A stretch of 64,000 nt of DNA from assembly GCF_014643835.1 (NCBI RefSeq), contig NZ_BMKD01000006.1, forward strand, positions 323,883 through 387,882, given 5' to 3'. The position numbers and the translations under genes were made by a program. Shown in pieces: positions 1 to 9,304 of the stretch. How positions within the stretch are numbered: position 1 is the first letter of the stretch; every line of letters starts with the position of its first letter. The DNA comes from Mucilaginibacter rubeus. Its GTDB lineage: Bacteria; Bacteroidota; Bacteroidia; Sphingobacteriales; Sphingobacteriaceae. The notes below the pieces were generated by a model. It was given only the letters and a program-made list of their open reading frames with translations, had not been told where the DNA came from and made no database searches.

Positions 1-20
1 GAGGTCTTTCATTTATTATT

Positions 21-57
21 ATAGTCCGGAAGTCGGGAATGTCCGAAAGTCGGAAAG
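21..57 (+). promoter_or_regulatory. Tandem TGTCCG-type regulator sites
   Basis: Two 17-bp units lie head to tail (GTCCGGAAGTCGGGAAT at 24-40, GTCCGAAAGTCGGAAAG at 41-57; 14 of 17 bases agree). The core AATGTCCGA resembles the repeats found before the hydrolase and DoxX genes at 53-56 kb. About 30 bp downstream, AAAATTTG (83-90) resembles a -7 box. No gene follows for 600 bp, so a lost target or a small RNA is possible. A regulatory role is inferred. Confidence 0.35.
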
Positions 58-154
58 CCCTGACATAATAATCAAAAGTATTAAAATTTGAGGAGAGTGA
101 TTGGATGGAAAAGTCGGGAGGATGTAAGAATGTTACATTGATACACTCGTAACA

Positions 155-357
155 ATCCCGGTAGTGTTCAATTTTTAAAAGTGTGAACACTTGCATATTT
201 TTCTAAAATAAACACCATTGATAATCAATACATTACAAGTAAGCCAAAGTGCGTTAAAACTTAAAATGAACACACATGTACTAATAATCAGATAGTTATG
301 AAATTACAAAATAAAACGTTGAACACCTGTTTTTTAAAAATTGAACACTGACAGGAT
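155..357. repeat. Inverted-repeat element (MITE-like)
   Basis: GTGTTCAATTTTTAAAA (164-180) recurs as its exact reverse complement at 332-348, and the match continues imperfectly outwards. The interior holds further GAACAC words. A perfect 20-bp palindrome (347-366, centred on GGATCC) overlaps the right arm. No coding capacity. It looks like a miniature element or the two ends of a decayed one. Confidence 0.5.
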
Positions 358-400
358 CCTGTCAGTATTATCAATATTATGTATCCATATACAAAAGGCA

Positions 401-648
401 ATTTTCCTGCAACTATCAGCAGGGAAATCGCTTTTAACCACATGCACATAGAGAAATCATAAATGAAAAATTTTCACACTAATTTTCACGTATTAATCGA
501 ATTTAACGAATTTCCAATTGATTTAAGATTCGTGTAATTCGATTAATTGTGGATCGGTTGAAAAGCATTCGTGTAGAAATTTTTCAGATGAGATTTAGTA
601 AAACAGGTCTCATCATTTTTACAGTGATTTTCCTGTAACTATGGGCAG
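401..648. repeat. Long hairpin bracketed by 22-bp direct repeats
   Basis: Arms 465-482/568-585 and 492-511/528-547 (18 of 20 bases in the inner pair) build a long imperfect hairpin, with weaker pairing out to about 451-600. It lies between imperfect direct repeats 401-422 and 627-648 (19 of 22 identical, core ATTTTCCTG). No gene inside. It resembles a non-autonomous palindromic element. Confidence 0.5.
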
Positions 649-692
649 CATGATGATGTTAATGTTAAATAATACTTATATTCGTTATTTAT

Positions 693-1295
693 ATGAACAA
701 CCGGGTCGATTTGACAGAACATGAGCTACTTACCTTACTTAAGGGCAAAGATATAGCCGCGTTCGATCAGATTTTTGAAAAATTTTACCGGCCATTGTGC
801 TTTTTCGCCTCCCGCATTATTCATGACACCGTTGACGCGCAAGACCTGGTACAGGATGTTTTTGTTAAATTTTGGCAAAAAGAGAACATGCCCTGCACTG
901 CGGATGCTATCAGATCTTACTTATATGTGAGCGTAAAGAACACCTGTTTCAATTATCTTGAAAAAAACAGCGTTAAGATAGCCCACCGGCAAACCCTTGT
1001 AAATACCGATATAGAGGAGGCTACCATTTTAAATAACATTATACACGCCGAAGTATTAAGGCAGGTTTTTGCAGCAGTGGATACTTTGCCCGAACAGTGC
1101 CGCAAAATTATCCGGATGACTTTTGAAGATGGTAAAAAAGCCAAAGAAATTGCCTGCGAACTCGGCATTACCATAAGTACGGTAAACAACCAAAAAATGC
1201 GTGGCCTCAGTTTGTTAAAAAACCGCCTGTCTGACGAAGGACTTGCACTCGGAATGCTCCTGATATTACCCGGTATTATGGGCCATGTAAAATAG
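693..1295 (+). CDS. ECF RNA polymerase sigma factor (FecI-like)
   Basis: Alternative sigma factor that should steer RNA polymerase to the SusC/SusD genes downstream once released by its FecR partner. Residues 25-95 fit region 2 (FEKFYRPLCFFASRII, then DAQDLVQDVFVKFWQ); residues 125-180 fit region 4 with a helix-turn-helix (AKEIACELGITISTVNNQK). The 200-aa length and hydrophobic C-terminal tail are usual for the Bacteroidetes sigma-70 expansion family. ATG start. The order sigma, FecR, SusC, SusD is a classic cell-surface signalling unit in which ligand binding at the outer membrane activates transcription of the receptor genes; the ligand cannot be read from sequence. Confidence 0.93.
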   Translation: MNNRVDLTEHELLTLLKGKDIAAFDQIFEKFYRPLCFFASRIIHDTVDAQDLVQDVFVKFWQKENMPCTADAIRSYLYVSVKNTCFNYLEKNSVKIAHRQTLVNTDIEEATILNNIIHAEVLRQVFAAVDTLPEQCRKIIRMTFEDGKKAKEIACELGITISTVNNQKMRGLSLLKNRLSDEGLALGMLLILPGIMGHVK

Positions 1296-1384
1296 GCGTT
1301 AATAAAACATAAAATTTATTTCAATTTTCTTTAGATAAAACCCCACCCTTCCCTGTTCTATCATCAAATACCGGTTATAGACGC

Positions 1385-2569
1385 ATGGATAATTCAAAAA
1401 CAGACAGCCGATTAAGGATTTCTGATCTTATCAGTAAGTATTTAAATGGCAATTTAAGCGGGGCAGAACATGCCGAGTTATTTTCATGGGTTGAGGCCAG
1501 CGAAGAAAACAGCGCTTTATTTGATACCATCCTTAACGAAAACGAGCTCGAAAGTCGCTATGCCGAATACCGCTCATTTAATACCGAACATGCTTTGGCC
1601 AACGTTAAAGCCAGGCTGCAGCCAACCGTTGTTAAACCCTTTAGGCTCCCTAACTGGTTACTTGCAGCAGCGGCAGTAGTTATTTTATGCATGGCCATTG
1701 GTATACCCGCTTATTTACACCGTTCGCCACAACAAGTTGCAGCGGTAATAAAAAAGAGCCACGAAATTACCCCGGGCGGCAACAAAGCTATCCTAACGTT
1801 AGCCAATGGCAGCAAAGTTGTTTTAAACGGTGCCGCTAATGGCAATATAGCCAACCAGGGCAACACAACCATAAAAAAACTAAGCAACGGAGTGGTTGCC
1901 TACAATAAAAATAATTCGATAGCTGCACAGCCTGCCGCTGTTGCTTATAATACAATGAGCACCCCGCGCGGCGGGCAATACCACCTGATACTGGCCGATG
2001 GCACCAATGTGTGGCTTAACGCCGCGTCATCCATCAAATTTCCTGTTGTATTTAACGGAAACGAGCGCAAAGTACAAATTACCGGCGAGGCATATTTTGA
2101 AGTAGCGCATGATAAAACCAAACCGTTCCGGGTTGAGAGCGATGGGCAAACTGTTGAGGTATTAGGTACGCATTTTAACATTAATGCCTATGCCGACGAA
2201 AATGAAATTAAAACAACCCTGCTTCAAGGCAGCGTAAGGATAAAAGCGGGCAATAAAAACTACCTGCTTAAACCCGGCGAACAATCGCATCTGAAAAATG
2301 GGGAGGTAAATACTACCCAGGCAGATATGGACGAGGCGTTAGCCTGGAAAAATGGCGTTTTCCATTTTAATGATGCCGGCATTGAATCGGTTATGAAACA
2401 AATTAGCCGCTGGTATGATGTCGACGTGAAATATGAAGGAAAAATAAAAGAACGCACGTTCTCCGGCGAAATATCAATGAATGTTAATGCTTCACAAATA
2501 TTGGATGCTATGCGTTTCAAAAAGATCCATTACACAATTGAAGGAAAAACAATTATTGTAAGGCCTTAA
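1385..2569 (+). CDS. FecR family anti-sigma factor
   Basis: Inner-membrane sigma regulator that should hold the preceding sigma factor and pass on the signal from the SusC receptor. An N-terminal cytoplasmic region (1-88) is followed by one membrane segment (about 91-111, WLLAAAAVVILCMAIGIPAY). The periplasmic part has the FecR domain (about 190-290, with TPRGGQYHLILADGTNVWLN and GEAYFEVAHDKTKPFRV) and a C-terminal DUF4974 domain (about 325-392). The 394-aa length is normal. It lies 89 bp after the sigma gene. Family and topology are clear; the partner pairing is inferred from position. Confidence 0.93.
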   Translation: MDNSKTDSRLRISDLISKYLNGNLSGAEHAELFSWVEASEENSALFDTILNENELESRYAEYRSFNTEHALANVKARLQPTVVKPFRLPNWLLAAAAVVILCMAIGIPAYLHRSPQQVAAVIKKSHEITPGGNKAILTLANGSKVVLNGAANGNIANQGNTTIKKLSNGVVAYNKNNSIAAQPAAVAYNTMSTPRGGQYHLILADGTNVWLNAASSIKFPVVFNGNERKVQITGEAYFEVAHDKTKPFRVESDGQTVEVLGTHFNINAYADENEIKTTLLQGSVRIKAGNKNYLLKPGEQSHLKNGEVNTTQADMDEALAWKNGVFHFNDAGIESVMKQISRWYDVDVKYEGKIKERTFSGEISMNVNASQILDAMRFKKIHYTIEGKTIIVRP

Positions 2570-2779
2570 ACTAATATTAAACTACTAACTAAACCCAACC
2601 GGATGAATAAAAACATACAAAAAACGCCTTAGGCGGTACTCCCCAAACCAAGGTTATTTTAAATAACCGCACCCCGACTGGCATCAGGGTACGGTAAATA
2701 TTTGAGTTAACCCTTCCGGTAAACCGGAAAAACAAGCTTAGTGTCCCTAACCATGTATTAACCCAAACTTTCCAAAAGT

Positions 2780-5700
2780 ATGAAATTAAATGCTTTTTCA
2801 ACAGCCATTTATAAACCGTGGCTGTCCAAAAAAATTCTATTGGTTATGAAATTGACTACCCTATTTATGGTCATAGCCTTTATGCAATGCAGCGCGAGCG
2901 CGTTTAGTCAAAAGATTAACCTCGATGCTACTAACGTACCTTTAAAACAGGTGCTAAAGGAAATCAATAAACAGAATGGGTACCTGTTTTTTTACGATAC
3001 AAAAGATGTACGTAATAAAAACATTACCGTTAAAGTAAAAGATGCTTCGGTTGATGAAGCTTTAAACGCTTGCTTAAAAAACCTGCCCTTAACCTACAAA
3101 ATTGTAAACAACACGGTTTTTTTGCAGGAAAAGGACAATACTATTACAAGCGCTGTACCGCTTAACATTAAAGGCAAGGTGGTTGATGAAAAAGGCCAGC
3201 CTTTACCCGGCGCGAGCATCCAACTCAAGGGCACTACACTGGGCGTAACTGCCGATGCAAATGGCGCTTTCAGCATTAACGTACCCGATGATAAAAGCAT
3301 TTTGATTGTAAGCTTTGTTGGCTTCACACCTAAGGAAGTAGCGGTTGGCAATAGTACGTTTTTAACAGTTAGCCTTAGTGAAGCAGGCAAATTAAGTGAG
3401 GTTGTGGTAACCGCTTTAGGTATTAAAAAAGCCGAAAAACAATTAGGTTACTCCATAAGTCAGGTTGGCGGCGAAGAGGTATCGCTAACCCGCGAACCTA
3501 CCTTTATAAACGCGTTGGAAGGTAAAGTGGCAGGTTTGGTAGTGCAAAGCCCGCCAAACGGCCCGGGTGGCTCATCAAGGGTTATACTGCGGGGAAACTC
3601 GTCATTTTCGGGATCAAACCAGCCATTATATGTTGTTGACGGCGTGCCTATCAACAGCAGCACCCGCGAAAACAGCGACGATGGCGGCAAGGTTTACGGC
3701 GGATCTGACCCCGGTGATGGTTTATCATCTATCAACCCCGATGATATTGAAAGTATCAGCGTTTTAAAAGGAGCGTCGGCTGCAGCTCTTTATGGAGGTG
3801 GCGCGCAAGCCGGCGTTATTTTAATCACCACCAAAAAAGGCAAAAAAGGCCAGGGCCTCGGTATCAGCTTTAACAGCAACACGGTGCTTGAAAAAATGGT
3901 GCCTTATGACGATTTGCAAACCGAGTATGGCCGTGGTTACCTTGGCCGCCCATACACCGCCGCCGATTATAGCGATCCGATATTTTACGGGCAGCTTGCG
4001 GATAACTCCGGCGATGCGCCGGGATGGTCATGGGGTGGTAAGCTGGATGGCAGGCCTTTTATAGATATCGACGGAAAAACAAAACCCTATGTATCGCAAT
4101 CGGCAGCAAAAAACTTCGATCGCTTTTTTAAAACCGGTGTAACTACTACCAACAGCCTGGCTTTTACAAAAGGCACCGAAAACGGCTCATACAGGGTTTC
4201 GCTATCGCAAACGCAAGATAACCTGCCTACCCCCGGCGAAAAATACGAGCGCTATAACGCCGTAATACGTGCCACCCAGGATTATGGCAGCAGGTTACAT
4301 ACCGATTTTAAGATAGACCTTTCAAGAACCCTACGCAAGAACGCGCCGCTTTTACGCGGGGATGGCCGCGGTTCATTTGGCCTTGCTTATCCGCGTATTG
4401 CAAGCTCGACAGATATCACTTTGCTGGATGATAAAACCCCGGACGGCAAATACCTGTCAACTTATAACGCCAACCCTTATGTGCAGATAGAACAGGTAAC
4501 TAACAACCAAACGCAAAACCGCATCCTGTCATCGGGCAATATCACTTATGATATTACAAGCCACCTGCATGCCAATTTAGTTGCCGGTTACGACTATATA
4601 AACACACCCGCCTTATTTGTGGTACGCCCAAATAACGTAATTAATACCAACGGCGTTTACCGTACTACTACCATTGAGCAGCAAAAATCTGATGTTAGGG
4701 CGATGTTATCATACGATCATAAATTTTCAGATCTAACGGTGAATGCCTTTGCCGGTGCCGAATTACAAAATTCACAACAATATTCATTAGACCTGTATGC
4801 TGAAGGACTGGCCGACCCTAACCTGTTAAACTTTAGCAATGCAAGCAATGTACACCCACCTACAGAATCGCATACGCCGAGGTATAAAACCAATTCGGTT
4901 TTTGCTGATGTGCAATTTGGCTATAAAGAATACCTGTTTCTGGAACTAACCGGCCGTAATGACTGGTATTCGGCGCTTGCATCTACCCGCCCTAATTTTA
5001 AACCAAACTTATTTTACCCATCGGCTAACTTAAGCTTTGTATTTACCGATGCGTTGAAATTAGATCAGTCAGTGTTATCATTTGGTAAAATAAGGGCATC
5101 TATAGGGCAAACGGGCAGTAATCCCACCCCGCAGCTTACCGACCTCACCTTTACGCTTAAACCGCCTGTAAATGGCATTACCAATGCTGAAATTACCGGC
5201 GCAACCGTACCGCCGCCAAGTTTAAAACCTGAAACTACAACAGAAACAGAACTCGGTACCGAACTTAAATTTTTCCAAAACAGGATATCGGTTGATTTTG
5301 CTTACTACTACAAAAAGTCTGATAACTTTTTACTGCAATCAACAATCAGCAATGCAACCACTTATAATTCATTATACTTTAACGCCGGTTCCATGTATAA
5401 CCGCGGCGTGGAGTTAGCTATTACCGGCAGCCCCATTAAAACGCAAAGCTTCACCTGGAACGTTGGTTTTAATGCTGCCAGAAACAAAAACATGGTAACC
5501 GCGCTCGACCCTACAATCGGCGCTAACGGGATCTCGCATTATTACAACATAAAATCAAAGGTAGGTTATCCGCTGGGTTCTATTTTCGGTACCACATTTT
5601 TAAAGAATGCCCAGGGCCAGGATGTTTATGTACCCGTAAATTCGAGATATGGCACATCTGATGCCTCACAGCCAAATGACGCCGTTATCAAAGATGTTAA

Positions 5701-6277
5701 CAATAATGAAAGTTATCTTGGCTCACCAAACCCAAATTGGGCTGGCGGTATCACCAACACCTTCAACTATAAAAACTTCTCGTTCAGCTTCCTTATCGAC
5801 GGCCAGTTTGGCGGCCAGATTTATGAAGCAGGTGCCCGGTGGACCAACTATTTTGGTAATTCACAAGCCTCACTTGTTGGCCGCGACGGTAACTATATAC
5901 CAAACGGCGTTATCAACACAGGTACGGCATCGGCACCTGTTTACGTAAAAAACACCCTGCCGTTTAGTCCTTATATCCAATATAATGATGGTGGAAATGC
6001 TGATAAAAGCGCTGATGAGGCACATGTGTTTAGCCGCACTTTTGTCAAATTCAGGCAAATCTCCCTGGGCTATTCGCTGCCCCAAAGCCTGTTGAACGGC
6101 AGCCATATCCGCTCAGTTACCCTTTCACTTATTGCCCGTAACCTTTTCTATATTAAGAAAAACCTGCCAACTTTTGATCCTGAAGCATCAGACAGTATTG
6201 CCCAGGGATATGGTTATGACAGTGGCGCGCTGCCAACCAGCCGCACTTTTGGCTTTAATTTAAATGTTACCTTTTAA
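2780..6277 (+). CDS. SusC/RagA-type TonB-dependent outer-membrane receptor
   Basis: Outer-membrane barrel that imports a glycan or peptide with the SusD lipoprotein encoded next. Order: extended signal region (1-43, cleavage near SASAFSQ), STN domain (about 45-115) that contacts FecR, carboxypeptidase-like regulatory domain (about 127-210), SusC-signature plug (from VVVTALGIKKAEKQLGY, about 208-345, with RGNSSFSGSNQPLYVVDGVP) and beta-barrel to a C-terminal aromatic residue (FGFNLNVTF). An STN domain is present in receptors that signal through an anti-sigma factor, which matches the two upstream genes. 1165 aa is normal. A second possible ATG at codon 23 gives a more standard signal peptide. 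Confidence 0.95.
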   Translation: MKLNAFSTAIYKPWLSKKILLVMKLTTLFMVIAFMQCSASAFSQKINLDATNVPLKQVLKEINKQNGYLFFYDTKDVRNKNITVKVKDASVDEALNACLKNLPLTYKIVNNTVFLQEKDNTITSAVPLNIKGKVVDEKGQPLPGASIQLKGTTLGVTADANGAFSINVPDDKSILIVSFVGFTPKEVAVGNSTFLTVSLSEAGKLSEVVVTALGIKKAEKQLGYSISQVGGEEVSLTREPTFINALEGKVAGLVVQSPPNGPGGSSRVILRGNSSFSGSNQPLYVVDGVPINSSTRENSDDGGKVYGGSDPGDGLSSINPDDIESISVLKGASAAALYGGGAQAGVILITTKKGKKGQGLGISFNSNTVLEKMVPYDDLQTEYGRGYLGRPYTAADYSDPIFYGQLADNSGDAPGWSWGGKLDGRPFIDIDGKTKPYVSQSAAKNFDRFFKTGVTTTNSLAFTKGTENGSYRVSLSQTQDNLPTPGEKYERYNAVIRATQDYGSRLHTDFKIDLSRTLRKNAPLLRGDGRGSFGLAYPRIASSTDITLLDDKTPDGKYLSTYNANPYVQIEQVTNNQTQNRILSSGNITYDITSHLHANLVAGYDYINTPALFVVRPNNVINTNGVYRTTTIEQQKSDVRAMLSYDHKFSDLTVNAFAGAELQNSQQYSLDLYAEGLADPNLLNFSNASNVHPPTESHTPRYKTNSVFADVQFGYKEYLFLELTGRNDWYSALASTRPNFKPNLFYPSANLSFVFTDALKLDQSVLSFGKIRASIGQTGSNPTPQLTDLTFTLKPPVNGITNAEITGATVPPPSLKPETTTETELGTELKFFQNRISVDFAYYYKKSDNFLLQSTISNATTYNSLYFNAGSMYNRGVELAITGSPIKTQSFTWNVGFNAARNKNMVTALDPTIGANGISHYYNIKSKVGYPLGSIFGTTFLKNAQGQDVYVPVNSRYGTSDASQPNDAVIKDVNNNESYLGSPNPNWAGGITNTFNYKNFSFSFLIDGQFGGQIYEAGARWTNYFGNSQASLVGRDGNYIPNGVINTGTASAPVYVKNTLPFSPYIQYNDGGNADKSADEAHVFSRTFVKFRQISLGYSLPQSLLNGSHIRSVTLSLIARNLFYIKKNLPTFDPEASDSIAQGYGYDSGALPTSRTFGFNLNVTF

Positions 6278-6298
6278 TTATACAGAAAGGAGAAAATC

Positions 6299-7771
6299 AT
6301 GAAAAACTCATTAAAAAGCATATTATTCTTTGTTGTAACAGCTGCGCTTTCGGGTTGCACAAAAAACTTCCCGAAATACAACTTAAACCCCGATGCCATA
6401 ACTACTATTGATCCGGGAGCCTTGCTTTCTGACGCGATGGTTAATACATCAACTGTGGATATGTTTCCGCGTACGGCTTATTGCCACGCTTTTATGCAGT
6501 ACGGTTATGCTAATGACTGGCCAGGCAACGCGTATGTTGCAACTGATGATGTATCGCAACGTTACTGGAACAACTTTTACCGGCCGGCGCTAAATGATCT
6601 TGAGTACGTAGTACCAGTATTAAAAGCCCGTACCGATTTGCAGTCAACTTATGCTGCCGCCAGGATATGGAGGGTATTTGTTTATCAAAAATTAACTGAT
6701 TATTATGGCGACATCCCTTACAGCCAGGCTGGTAAAGCTTTAAGCGATAAAGTATTCACCCCTGCGTATGATCCTCAGCAACAGATCTATACCGATTTTG
6801 TGAAGGAGCTTAGGGAGTCTATTTCAATTTTGTCAAATAACGCAAATCAGAAAGTAAGCGGCGACCAGTTTTATGGCGGTAATGCAGCGCAGTGGAAAAA
6901 GCTGGCTTCATCCATGCTGCTAAGGATAGGCATGCGTTTAATTAAGGTTGATCCAACCCAGGCATCAACTTTAGCCAAAGAAGCTATTGCCGATGGTGTA
7001 ATGAGCAGTAATGCCGATATGCCCGTTTTATTACACAATGCCGCCGCCCCCAATGGGTTTAACTTTACCCTTAACGACGGTCAGAATGATTTCTTCCTGC
7101 ATAAAACCCTCGTAACCGAAATGAAGGTTGCAGGTGATCCGCGTTTATTTGTATATGGCGGTGTTTACAACACATTTATTGCTAATGGCGGCACAAAAGC
7201 CACCCCGGTTGATACTACTCAATTTAATGGCTACAGCGTTAAAGCCAGCGACCCGGCACCAAACACTCGGGTTAATTACGATGCATTTGGCCAAAAAGAT
7301 ACCCCATTTTTTGATTTTGCCTATGCGGAGGTTGAGTTTTTAACAGCAGAAGCTATTGTACGCGGCTATATTACCGGCAGCGCCAATGATCATTACCAGG
7401 CAGGTATCAGGGCGCACATGCAGTCGTTATCAAAATTATCGGGCAATCCGGTTATTACCGATGCCCAGATAAGCGCATACCTGGCAAAAAACCCGTTACC
7501 GGCAACTTCAGAAGCACAAATAGCCAAAATAAACACTGAGTTTTGGGTGGCTGGTTTTGTTTTTGATGCCGATGAGGTGTGGGCCAACTGGAGGCGCACC
7601 GGATACCCTGTGTTAACTCCAACCCCAGGTACAAGCGGTGTTATCCCGCGCAAAATACCTTATCCTCAATCAGAGTTTAATTTAAATAATGCCAACGTAA
7701 CCGCGGCTTTAGCCAATTACGGCGGCACTAATAATTTTAATGCTAAAGCCCGCGTTTGGTGGGATAAATAA
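6299..7771 (+). CDS. SusD/RagB-like surface lipoprotein
   Basis: Surface lipoprotein that forms the lid over the SusC barrel and binds the nutrient. A lipoprotein signal peptide ends in the lipobox ALSGC (Cys20). The remainder looks like the SusD-like-2 group, helical and TPR-like, with YDPQQQIYTDFVKEL and AQWKKLASSMLLRIGMRL as recognisable parts. 490 aa is normal. It starts 21 bp after the SusC stop, so the two are surely cotranscribed, and a hairpin terminator follows at 7797-7830. No glycoside hydrolase lies next to the pair, so the substrate stays unknown. Confidence 0.93.
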   Translation: MKNSLKSILFFVVTAALSGCTKNFPKYNLNPDAITTIDPGALLSDAMVNTSTVDMFPRTAYCHAFMQYGYANDWPGNAYVATDDVSQRYWNNFYRPALNDLEYVVPVLKARTDLQSTYAAARIWRVFVYQKLTDYYGDIPYSQAGKALSDKVFTPAYDPQQQIYTDFVKELRESISILSNNANQKVSGDQFYGGNAAQWKKLASSMLLRIGMRLIKVDPTQASTLAKEAIADGVMSSNADMPVLLHNAAAPNGFNFTLNDGQNDFFLHKTLVTEMKVAGDPRLFVYGGVYNTFIANGGTKATPVDTTQFNGYSVKASDPAPNTRVNYDAFGQKDTPFFDFAYAEVEFLTAEAIVRGYITGSANDHYQAGIRAHMQSLSKLSGNPVITDAQISAYLAKNPLPATSEAQIAKINTEFWVAGFVFDADEVWANWRRTGYPVLTPTPGTSGVIPRKIPYPQSEFNLNNANVTAALANYGGTNNFNAKARVWWDK

Positions 7772-7796
7772 TTCAGCATTAATTGGGTTAGCAGAG

Positions 7797-7830
7797 GCCG
7801 CCTCCGGTGTTTACCGGGGCGGCTTTTTTT
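7797..7830 (+). terminator. Intrinsic terminator of the SusCD operon
   Basis: GC-rich stem 7797-7807 (GCCGCCTCCGG) with 7814-7823 (CCGGGGCGGC), six-base loop, then seven T residues. It lies 26 bp after the SusD stop codon. Confidence 0.85.
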
Positions 7831-8005
7831 GTTTTATTAGCTGAGGCTAATTGACTGGCTGGACAATGCAGCCAATGCAGCCAATGCAACTTACACATAA
7901 CTTAATGTCTTCGACACTAAGATTAAGTATATGACGTTGAAACAAGCGGGGAAATTATTTCCATAAGTTATTTTTAATTTAGGTCCACAAATAATAATTA
8001 TAAAA

Positions 8006-8641
8006 TTGAAAAATTTCCCATTTGATACTACCGCACTTGATGCCGACGAGGTACAATCACTTGAAGATACTTACGAAGAGCTTAAAAGAAAATTTAGCAT
8101 CGGCTTACCGAATGAATCTGAACAGCACATCAACAAGTTTGAAATATTTAATAACATTCCAGGCGCAAAATTAGGAGGTACTTTACTCATCAACCACCCT
8201 TCGGCAAATTGTTATCTGAACTTTGTTAAATTTAGCTATCAAAATAGCATGGGCGGTCGTGGTGGTAAAGGGGGGCAGGTTACCCGGTATGATAAATACC
8301 AGGTATGGGCATTTGCAGATTTAAAATCAGATTTTGGAAGGGTATTAATCAGAAGAGAAACATTTACAGATAGGGTATTAGAAATATTTCACCCTATTGA
8401 GCTTAAATTTAATGATGACAGAATCTTCAACGATCATTTTTATGTTGTTGCTAACGATAATGAAAAAGCGAAAGCGGCCATGACTTCAGCTTTCAGGAAT
8501 ATTCTTGTTGAAATGATGTACAACGATTTTGTAGCAGAGATCATCAACACAGCCATAGTTATACGCACAATCCAACCGGTCACTCCTGATCATACTGTTC
8601 ATTTAGCTGAGTTTATAAATAAAATCTCACAGCTTACTTAG
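8006..8641 (+). CDS. Hypothetical protein, 211 aa
   Basis: I do not recognise the family. The predicted soluble protein has no signal peptide or membrane segment. Its acidic N-terminal part suggests a helix (LDADEVQSLEDTYEELKRK, about 11-29). A glycine-rich GGRGGKGG stretch lies near 84-91, and a helical C-terminal half runs from about 150. The start is TTG at 8006: the frame is closed by a stop at 7964-7966 and has no ATG before codon 82 or so. It stands alone, with 230 bp on the left and a possible structured RNA on the right. Codon use looks like that of neighbouring genes, so it is likely real. Confidence 0.65.
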   Translation: MKNFPFDTTALDADEVQSLEDTYEELKRKFSIGLPNESEQHINKFEIFNNIPGAKLGGTLLINHPSANCYLNFVKFSYQNSMGGRGGKGGQVTRYDKYQVWAFADLKSDFGRVLIRRETFTDRVLEIFHPIELKFNDDRIFNDHFYVVANDNEKAKAAMTSAFRNILVEMMYNDFVAEIINTAIVIRTIQPVTPDHTVHLAEFINKISQLT

Positions 8642-8672
8642 TTGAAATAAATTAAAATACAGTCTTGTGTAG

Positions 8673-8854
8673 GAGGCTTTTGAGCATGGAAGTTATTTTT
8701 TCTCCCTAATAGCACATGCATACGAGGCGAGCAAGTGGAAAAAAGCTACTTGCCCTTAGGGAAACAAAATGTAATTCCAAGTAAAAGCAGGGAACACATG
8801 TAGTCGCCTCCAACTTCATGTCAAAGCCAGGCAAAGGAATTATCAATCCTTTTT
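8673..8854 (+). ncRNA. Candidate structured RNA (6S-like rod)
   Basis: Three nested helices form an irregular rod: 8675-8694 with 8812-8828, 8703-8709 (TCCCTAA) with 8756-8762 (TTAGGGA), and 8731-8736 (GCAAGT) with 8748-8753 (ACTTGC). An alternative pairing, GAGGCGA (8724-8730) with TCGCCTC (8804-8810), would exclude the middle helix. A weak hairpin (8833-8838/8847-8852) plus T residues could end it inside the 3' end of the convergent toxin gene. The shape recalls 6S RNA, but I cannot align it to a known family. Confidence 0.35.
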
Positions 8855-9304
8855 AATCAATCGTTTATCAAAAGTAAAAGGTTGTACATCACCAATTTTC
8901 AGCCGTGAGGCATCAGTGTGCATGGGGTTTATCAGCACATTTTTTGCAAGGGGATCTATCACACTTGGAATGTAAAGCAGCAGCGCGCTTTTTGATGTAA
9001 GCCAGGCATTACCAATCCTTTTTAATATTATCGGCGCAGGATAACTGTTCCAGCCGGCAGGCAGTTGAGCAATATCCAATTCTTCACTAAGGGTTGTATC
9101 AGGTACTATAATACTCATGACCACAAGGTCGTTACGAATTTCTTCGGGTTGCAGGTGCACCAATACTTCCAGGATAGCTGTTGATGAATTAACAGAGGCG
9201 TATATAACCGGGATATGATCATGCCATCGGGCTGATGACAACAATCCTCCCCTGCCCGACAGGTCGTGTGCATATTTTTCCCTCGTAATGCGATAAAGGA
9301 TCAT
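8843..9304 (-). CDS. RES-domain toxin (NAD+-degrading)
   Basis: Toxin of a RES/Xre type II toxin-antitoxin pair. Characterised RES toxins cleave or phosphorolyse NAD+ in the cytoplasm and arrest growth when the antitoxin is lost. Visible family marks: Arg5 in the opening MILYRITREKY, the Gly-rich SGRGGLLSSARWH (16-28) that matches the usual GGRWN box, YASVNSSTAILEVLVHL (35-51) with the conserved Tyr and Glu, and NVLINPMH near the C-terminus. 153 aa is typical. Its ATG overlaps the antitoxin stop (ATGA, 9301-9304), so translation is coupled. Nothing points to inactivation. Confidence 0.88.
   Translation of the reverse strand: MILYRITREKYAHDLSGRGGLLSSARWHDHIPVIYASVNSSTAILEVLVHLQPEEIRNDLVVMSIIVPDTTLSEELDIAQLPAGWNSYPAPIILKRIGNAWLTSKSALLLYIPSVIDPLAKNVLINPMHTDASRLKIGDVQPFTFDKRLIKKD

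Larger units (their letters stand above)
1..692. other. Left-edge intergenic region, no gene seen
   Basis: No convincing reading frame is present. The stretch is AT-rich and holds three things listed separately: a tandem TGTCCG-type site near 23-57, an inverted-repeat element at about 155-357 and a hairpin bracketed by direct repeats at 401-648. The last 45 bases should hold the promoter of the sigma factor gene (TATATTCG at 677-684 resembles a -7 box). Confidence 0.6.

Noticed and set aside
7862-7890. Short tandem GCAGCCAAT repeat after SusD
   Set aside because: Fewer than three 9-bp units; too small to support a CRISPR, iteron or other array.
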